A stretch of 35,401 nucleotides of DNA from Actinomycetota bacterium (lineage in GTDB: Bacteria; Actinomycetota; Acidimicrobiia; IMCC26256; PALSA-610). The translations under genes and the position numbers were made by a program. The stretch spans positions 1,031 to 36,431 of the forward strand of contig PLBO01000055.1 in assembly GCA_003134555.1 (NCBI GenBank). The letters are read 5' to 3'. Positions 31,668 through 35,401 of the stretch are shown piece after piece. The stretch's first letter is position 1, and every line of letters starts with the position of its first letter. The notes beneath the pieces were generated by a model. The model was not told the DNA's origin, did not search any database, and saw nothing but the letters and a program-made list of their open reading frames with translations.

Positions 31668-31921
31668 AGTTGCGCCGCGAGGAGCGCGTGCGTTGCGCGG
31701 TCGAGCGGCTTGTCCGGCACCGTCTCAGCCGCGACGTCTTGCGCTTTTACGCCGACGATCTGATGACCATTCAAGTCAGTGACGGGCGTCGATGTCGCCT
31801 TCGACGCGGTCGCCTTCGACGCAGTCATCGCCTTCGACGGCGCAGCCGATTTCGCGCTCGACCCGCACGCCCCAAGGAACAGAGCTGCGATTGTCAAGGT
31901 CACGACGGGTCGAACACGCAT
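31634..31921 (-). pseudogene. N-terminal fragment of a lipoprotein fused out of frame to a phosphoesterase remnant
   Basis: ATG 31921 has an excellent ribosome site (GAGGAG). The signal peptide MRVRPVVTLTIAALFLGAC has a lipobox with Cys19, followed by a Lys/Ala/Ser/Thr tether and LDRATHALLAAQLV, which resembles the start of the mature domain of a larger actinobacterial lipoprotein family. After that point (about 31665) the sequence becomes the phosphoesterase remnant in a different frame, and a stop ends it after 95 residues. A deletion joining two genes is the simplest reading. A short lipopeptide could still be made. Confidence 0.55.
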
Positions 31922-31992
31922 GTTTCTCCTCACCCTTGACGTCGGCACCGAAACCACGGCCAGCGTCTGACTGAGCGGCGATGACGCCAGCA

Positions 31993-32042
31993 CATAATGC
32001 CCGATCCCGAGTGCCCTCGGCGAGTGCCGATCGGCAGTTATG
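31993..32042 (-). repeat. post-stop palindromic repeat, copy a
   Basis: On the minus strand CATAACTGCCGATC and GATCGGGCATTATG form imperfect arms with single-base bulges around a 22-base loop. It lies 9 bases after the stop of the lipoprotein gene at 32052. Its core is shared with copies b, c and d. Confidence 0.75.
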
Positions 32043-32051
32043 GACGGGTGG

Positions 32052-32936
32052 TCAGGGATGTCTGGTGTGGGCACCAAGGAGCTGGGCCCATTGTTGTCGT
32101 GTCGCGTTTCGGATCGAACTGAGGGCCGCGGTTGCGGCTGCGTTCGGTCCGGCGACGACTACAACGGCGTCGTCGCGTTGGCCGACGATGGGGAGCGGCA
32201 AGGCATCGAGGGCGGCGCCGTACTGGTAGACGGGATCGCCACGTAGCACGGAGACCGTTAGCGTCGATCCGTCGGCGCGCGTACAGGTAGAGGACAACGC
32301 GTCGCCTTGTACGGTTCCCGCGGTCTCACGCACGATCGCAAGCCGACCGGGCGCGGGCGACGAGAGATCGAATCCGGCAACGGGCAACTGCACCCGACGC
32401 GGGCGAAGCGCGCGAGCGAGCGCCACGAGTTCGGCGCGGTCGAACCCGCGCGTGCGGATGTAACCCTCGCTGTCATCGGACAATGTCCATTCGACCGCAC
32501 CCTGGCCGTAGACGCCGACGTAGACGTCCGCTTGCCGACCGTTGATGTCGACGGGAGATCCGACTCCATGACCGCGGGTGTCGGCGAAGAAGCGTTCAAC
32601 GATGGCGTACGGCCCAGCGGCACCTCGCGCCGGATCGGCAAGCACTTGCACGGTGCGTTTCGGGCTCGGCCACGCGAAGAGAGCCTCGGATTCATGGCTC
32701 GCGTTCGCCGATGATGGCGCGCATCCGGCCATGGTGATGATCGGCCGAGTGAGCGGTGGATTGCCAACCGACTCAGGCGCCGAGGATCCGGCCGACCCGC
32801 CTAAAGGTGTCGCTGCAGCCGACGTCGGATGCGTTGTTGCTGACGTAGCACCGCGCCGAGCAGACGACGAACACGCGACCGCGATCGTGCAGACCAACCC
32901 GACAGCCGACACCACGCGCACCCGCTGGGTTGTCAC
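32052..32936 (-). CDS. putative lipoprotein, unknown function
   Basis: About 294 residues. The signal peptide (VRVVSAVGLVCTIAVAC) has a lipobox ending at Cys22 and a Ser/Ala/Thr-rich tether. The mature part includes VDINGRQADVYVGVYGQGAVEW and FDRAELVALARALRP, a pattern seen in actinobacterial lipoproteins with two similar alpha/beta modules, though I cannot name a family. Starts at TTG 32945 or GTG 32936 are both possible; neither has a strong ribosome site. It is one of four consecutive minus-strand genes, each followed by the same palindromic repeat. Confidence 0.75.
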   Translation of the reverse strand: MTTQRVRVVSAVGLVCTIAVACSSSARRGATSATTHPTSAAATPLGGSAGSSAPESVGNPPLTRPIITMAGCAPSSANASHESEALFAWPSPKRTVQVLADPARGAAGPYAIVERFFADTRGHGVGSPVDINGRQADVYVGVYGQGAVEWTLSDDSEGYIRTRGFDRAELVALARALRPRRVQLPVAGFDLSSPAPGRLAIVRETAGTVQGDALSSTCTRADGSTLTVSVLRGDPVYQYGAALDALPLPIVGQRDDAVVVVAGPNAAATAALSSIRNATRQQWAQLLGAHTRHP

Positions 32937-32985
32937 TGCCCCCAAGCCCTACGGAGAGGAAAATCTCGATAGATCAACGTGAACG

Positions 32986-33036
32986 CATAGTGCCCGATCT
33001 TCGATCGACAAGGCGAGTGCCCGATCGGCAGATATG
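32986..33036 (-). repeat. post-stop palindromic repeat, copy b
   Basis: On the minus strand CATATCTGCCGATC and GATCGGGCACTATG form the same imperfect arms as copy a, with a different loop. It lies 18 bases after the stop of the VOC gene at 33055. Confidence 0.75.
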
Positions 33037-33054
33037 TACGCGCTGGGCGCACAC

Positions 33055-33675
33055 CTATCCACTGAGGACGAGTTCTCCCTGGTCGGTCTCGACAACGACG
33101 CTCCAGAGACCTGCTGCTGGTCGGTCGACGACTTGTAGGGGCGCGTCGGCATCGGCCGTCCATGCGCGGAACCGAACGGCATCGCGCGGGGTCACCAGGA
33201 GACGGGTCACGCCTCGCGCACCGTTTTCGTGAGTGGCTGGCATCGCGCCTGGATACTGCTCGGGCCGATCCCACTGCATGAAGAACGGCAACGTTGCGTC
33301 GCCGAGGGCCAGATCGAGACCAGCGGCTCTCCACGTCAACACCTCGCCGTCCGGGCGCTCTCGTCGTCGTCGTTCAACGCTGATTCCGAGGCGACGCGCG
33401 ACCTCGTCGATCCCATCGGTACGGAGTGACCATCGCACCAACCGGTCACCGTCAGCCGTCGCGCGCAGCAATGATCGTCCGTATTCATTCTGGCGTGCCT
33501 CAGGTGAGGAAACCACGGCGAGAAGTTCGATGTACTGCGCGCCGAGCGGGATGATGCGATTCGCGGTGCCTACCCCCGGATGCACGCCACCGTCGAGAAC
33601 ATCAAAGCCCATCGCACGAAACCGATCGGCTGCCGTGTCCAGATTTTCGACCCCGACGATGATCTGGCTCAGCAT
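33055..33675 (-). CDS. VOC superfamily protein (glyoxalase-like domain)
   Basis: A 206-residue protein starting MLSQIIVGVENLDTAADRF, the first beta-alpha unit of the vicinal oxygen chelate fold. GVHPGVGTANRIIPLGAQYIEL and PFFMQWDRP are landmarks of the Glyoxalase_3-like group (PF13468). Metal-binding residues and the reaction are not certain, and members of this group are mostly uncharacterised. I start at ATG 33675 because the fold begins there; the frame is open to 33765, but that stretch contains the palindromic repeat. It is downstream of the PD40 gene on the same strand. Confidence 0.85.
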   Translation of the reverse strand: MLSQIIVGVENLDTAADRFRAMGFDVLDGGVHPGVGTANRIIPLGAQYIELLAVVSSPEARQNEYGRSLLRATADGDRLVRWSLRTDGIDEVARRLGISVERRRRERPDGEVLTWRAAGLDLALGDATLPFFMQWDRPEQYPGAMPATHENGARGVTRLLVTPRDAVRFRAWTADADAPLQVVDRPAAGLWSVVVETDQGELVLSG

Positions 33676-33685
33676 CAACACCGCG

Positions 33686-33739
33686 CAATCCTGCCCCAAC
33701 TCCCACGCACGGCGAACGGAGCGCCGATCGGCAGTTATG
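33686..33739 (-). repeat. post-stop palindromic repeat, copy c
   Basis: The core CATAACTGCCGATC (minus strand, 33726-33739) is identical to copy a. The partner arm toward 33686 is degenerate (CAATCCTGCCCCAA on the plus strand). It lies 16 bases after the stop of the PD40 gene at 33756 and before the VOC start. Confidence 0.6.
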
Positions 33740-33755
33740 GCGTCGGCGTGCCGGG

Positions 33756-34871
33756 CTACGGACAAGGAGTTGCGCTCCAGGCCGGGGTTGCGTCGGTGAC
33801 CGTTCCCGTGGTGAGTTGCGTGAGGTTGTTGCCGTCAACGGTGACGGTGTAGAGGTGGCTGACGTACGGGTTGCCCGCAGCGAATACGAGCATGGTGCCG
33901 TCCGGCGACCAGGCGGCGATTGTGAAGTTCGGTTCGGTTGCGTTGTTAAGGGTGCGCACATCGAAGACCCGTCGTGTTCGTGTGCCTTGCGGGTCGGTCA
34001 CATAGATGGATCCGTCGGCCTCGTTCACGAACGCGAGTTGGGTGCCATCAGGCGACCACTTGGGCCAAGCCGCTTGGATCTGACTCGCGAGCCTTGTGCG
34101 TCTGGACCCGTCGGCGCGCATGACGAAGAGCCCAAAGTTGCCCGCACGGTCGGTACTGACGAATGCGATGCTCGCACGATCCGGAGACGACGCGGGTGAT
34201 GCGTCGTTCGGTTGGCCGAGCACAAGGCGGCGCAAACCAGTGCCGTCGGCCGCGACTGTGTCGAGGTCCGTGCGGCCGACCGTCCCTCGGGTGAAGATGA
34301 TCTGCGAACCGTCTGGTGACCACGTCGGACCTCCGTCGGAGCGCCCCGCGGTCAGTCGCCGCAGCCCAGAGCCACGGGAGTCGATCACCCACACCTGCTG
34401 GTCACCGTTGTCGCGCTCGAACGCGATCACCGTGCCGTCGGGGGACCACGCGGGGACGTAGTCGCCCTCCACTGTCGTGAGCCGTTGGGGCGTCCCGCTC
34501 GCGCCGAGCAGATGGAGTCCGCCATACGGACCTCCGCGCGCAAAGGCGACACACCCGAGCGACACACGGCCTTGCGGTACAACCGCCGAAGTCGGCGCAA
34601 CGGGCGTCGTCGCAATCGGAACGCGGACGGTCGTCGGCGTCGCAGGTGCGGCTGCATGCGTACCTCCTGGACGCGTGGCTGCGTACAGCCCACCAGCGAC
34701 ACCGGCGCCAACGACCAGAACCACCAACCACCACGTCCTTCCACGCGGCGACCACCGAGTCGGTGACACCTGCGGCCCGCCCTCCACCGGAAGGCCGAGA
34801 TCGATGGCCTCTAGGGGATCGGGCTCTCGGCGACCTCGACGTTCACCGCTCACGAACCAAGTCTGCTTCAC
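33756..34871 (-). CDS. membrane-anchored TolB-like PD40 beta-propeller protein
   Basis: A 371-residue protein with about 45 cytoplasmic residues, one membrane helix (TWWLVVLVVGAGVAGGLYAA, about 46-65), a Pro/Thr-rich linker, and an outside propeller. PD40/WD40-like motifs recur as PAWSPDGTVIAFER, PTWSPDGSQIIFTR, SPDRASIAFVS, PKWSPDGTQLAFVN and AAWSPDGTMLVFAA. The fold resembles the TolB C-terminal domain, but the Tol-Pal system is not implied. It probably binds proteins or ligands at the cell surface. The N-terminal tail starts MKQTWFVSGERRGRREPDPL. It is one of the genes in the repeat-separated minus-strand series. Confidence 0.85.
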   Translation of the reverse strand: MKQTWFVSGERRGRREPDPLEAIDLGLPVEGGPQVSPTRWSPRGRTWWLVVLVVGAGVAGGLYAATRPGGTHAAAPATPTTVRVPIATTPVAPTSAVVPQGRVSLGCVAFARGGPYGGLHLLGASGTPQRLTTVEGDYVPAWSPDGTVIAFERDNGDQQVWVIDSRGSGLRRLTAGRSDGGPTWSPDGSQIIFTRGTVGRTDLDTVAADGTGLRRLVLGQPNDASPASSPDRASIAFVSTDRAGNFGLFVMRADGSRRTRLASQIQAAWPKWSPDGTQLAFVNEADGSIYVTDPQGTRTRRVFDVRTLNNATEPNFTIAAWSPDGTMLVFAAGNPYVSHLYTVTVDGNNLTQLTTGTVTDATPAWSATPCP

Positions 34872-34917
34872 CTACACGCCGCGCCGACACCGAAGATGTC
34901 CGCAAACGCACGGCACC

Positions 34918-34931
34918 GATCGGCAGATATG
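34918..34931 (-). repeat. post-stop repeat core, copy d
   Basis: CATATCTGCCGATC on the minus strand is identical to the core of copy b. The second arm is not recognisable. It lies 40 bases after the stop of the GNAT gene at 34972 and before the PD40 start. Confidence 0.6.
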
Positions 34932-34951
34932 GCGCGCGTGCGATGCGCGCT

Positions 34952-34968
34952 GCGGGTTCGAACCCCGC
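34952..34968 (+). other. isolated tRNA T-arm-like hairpin
   Basis: GCGGG-TTCGAAC-CCCGC has a perfect 5-bp stem and a canonical T-loop, but no anticodon arm or acceptor partner is found within 90 bases on either side. It may be a remnant of a tRNA-derived attachment site or a chance hairpin. Confidence 0.35.
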
Positions 34969-34971
34969 TCG

Positions 34972-35401
34972 TCACGACGATGCGTTGTCCAGATACTTTT
35001 CGAACCAGTGGTCGCCGTATCGCTCGTCGCTAAACGCAGCCACTTCGCGGTAACCAGCCGATCGATAGAGCGCGATCGCTTCGGTGAGTGTCTTGTTTGT
35101 TTCCAGTCTGATCGTCGAACTGCCCTGCTCGAGAGCCAGCCGTTCCAGTTCTTCGAGGAGCCGCCGTCCCACGCCGAGCCCGCGCACCGAAGAGGCGACC
35201 CACATGCGCTTCAGTTCGGTCGGTTCGTCGCAGTGGAACTTCAGGGCCCCGCATCCGACAGGCTCGCCCTGCAGCATCGCGATGACAAAGAGACCGGACG
35301 GGGGCCGCATCTCGTCGGGCTCCGCGGGCAGGCTATTCGTCGGGTCGAAGCCCGCATCGAACCGACGGTCCAGTTCTGCGAAGTACTCGCGCAAACAACG
35401 C
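34972..35401 (-). CDS. GNAT family N-acetyltransferase (5' end outside window)
   Basis: At least 140 residues of a GNAT acetyltransferase. The frame is open to the window edge; the sequence ahead of the TTG at 35394 continues in frame and the family usually has residues before EYFAELDRRFD, so the true start is probably beyond the window. Visible are VGCGALKFH (beta 4), ELKRMWVASSVRGLGVGRRLLEELE, which is the acetyl-CoA-binding loop (R-G-G-R), and ETNKTLTEAIALYRSAGY near the end, closing with HWFEKYL. This subtype often occurs fused to or next to a MarR regulator, which may lie upstream. The substrate is unknown. Confidence 0.88.
   Translation of the reverse strand, partial: RCLREYFAELDRRFDAGFDPTNSLPAEPDEMRPPSGLFVIAMLQGEPVGCGALKFHCDEPTELKRMWVASSVRGLGVGRRLLEELERLALEQGSSTIRLETNKTLTEAIALYRSAGYREVAAFSDERYGDHWFEKYLDNASS

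Noticed and set aside
31242-34931. Identification of the intergenic palindromes as integron attC sites
   Set aside because: Neither family has the invariant AAC/GTT pair of R'' and R' boxes at matching positions, and no IntI is present. Kept only as a cassette-like hypothesis.

Overview
The window is about 35 kb of high-GC DNA (roughly two thirds G+C by eye) with many GTG starts, ATGA/GTGA stop-start overlaps and strongly G/C-biased third codon positions. The order uvrA, uvrC, rapZ, yvcK, gap, pgk, tpiA, secG is the classic actinobacterial cluster, so the host is most likely an actinobacterium, possibly of the Acidimicrobiia. The class assignment is inference from gene order and style, not a database match.

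Bases 1-17335 are ordinary chromosome. A 5'-truncated uvrA is followed by a small methyltransferase, a convergent nadA and then the divergent run uvrC-rapZ-yvcK-gap-pgk-tpiA-secG (nucleotide excision repair, cell-wall/carbon control, lower glycolysis, protein export). whiA, normally next to yvcK, is missing here. Next is a complete peptide-type ABC importer operon (binding lipoprotein, two permeases, two ATPases) and a tRNA-Leu(GAG) gene.

Bases 17279-21482 look like a compact integrative element at the 3' end of that tRNA. It carries a large serine recombinase whose last codons run into the tRNA antisense, an HUH-type rolling-circle Rep with palindromes upstream, a small two-helix membrane protein, and a class III nucleotide cyclase with all core catalytic residues. 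A 12-bp copy of the tRNA 3' end at 21471-21482 is a candidate second attachment site. Just beyond it lie two recombinase remnants, each without its catalytic half, which suggests an older decayed element next to the newer one. The cyclase plus two-helix membrane protein on a mobile element is the best candidate for an undescribed cyclic-nucleotide defence or signalling module.

Bases 22264-35401 are accessory. They contain secreted and surface proteins (a BNR/Asp-box protein, an RCC1-repeat protein with ten repeats, three lipoproteins or remnants, a membrane-anchored PD40 propeller), two GNAT acetyltransferases, a cNMP-binding protein, a VOC protein and several broken genes. Two families of intergenic palindromes stand out. 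One is a 51-52 bp element present on both sides of the RCC1 gene. The other is a family with a 14-bp core (CATAWCTGCCGATC), found 9-40 bases after the stop codon of four consecutive minus-strand genes and always in the same orientation. That gives a cassette-like layout. No rRNA gene and no CRISPR array is present.
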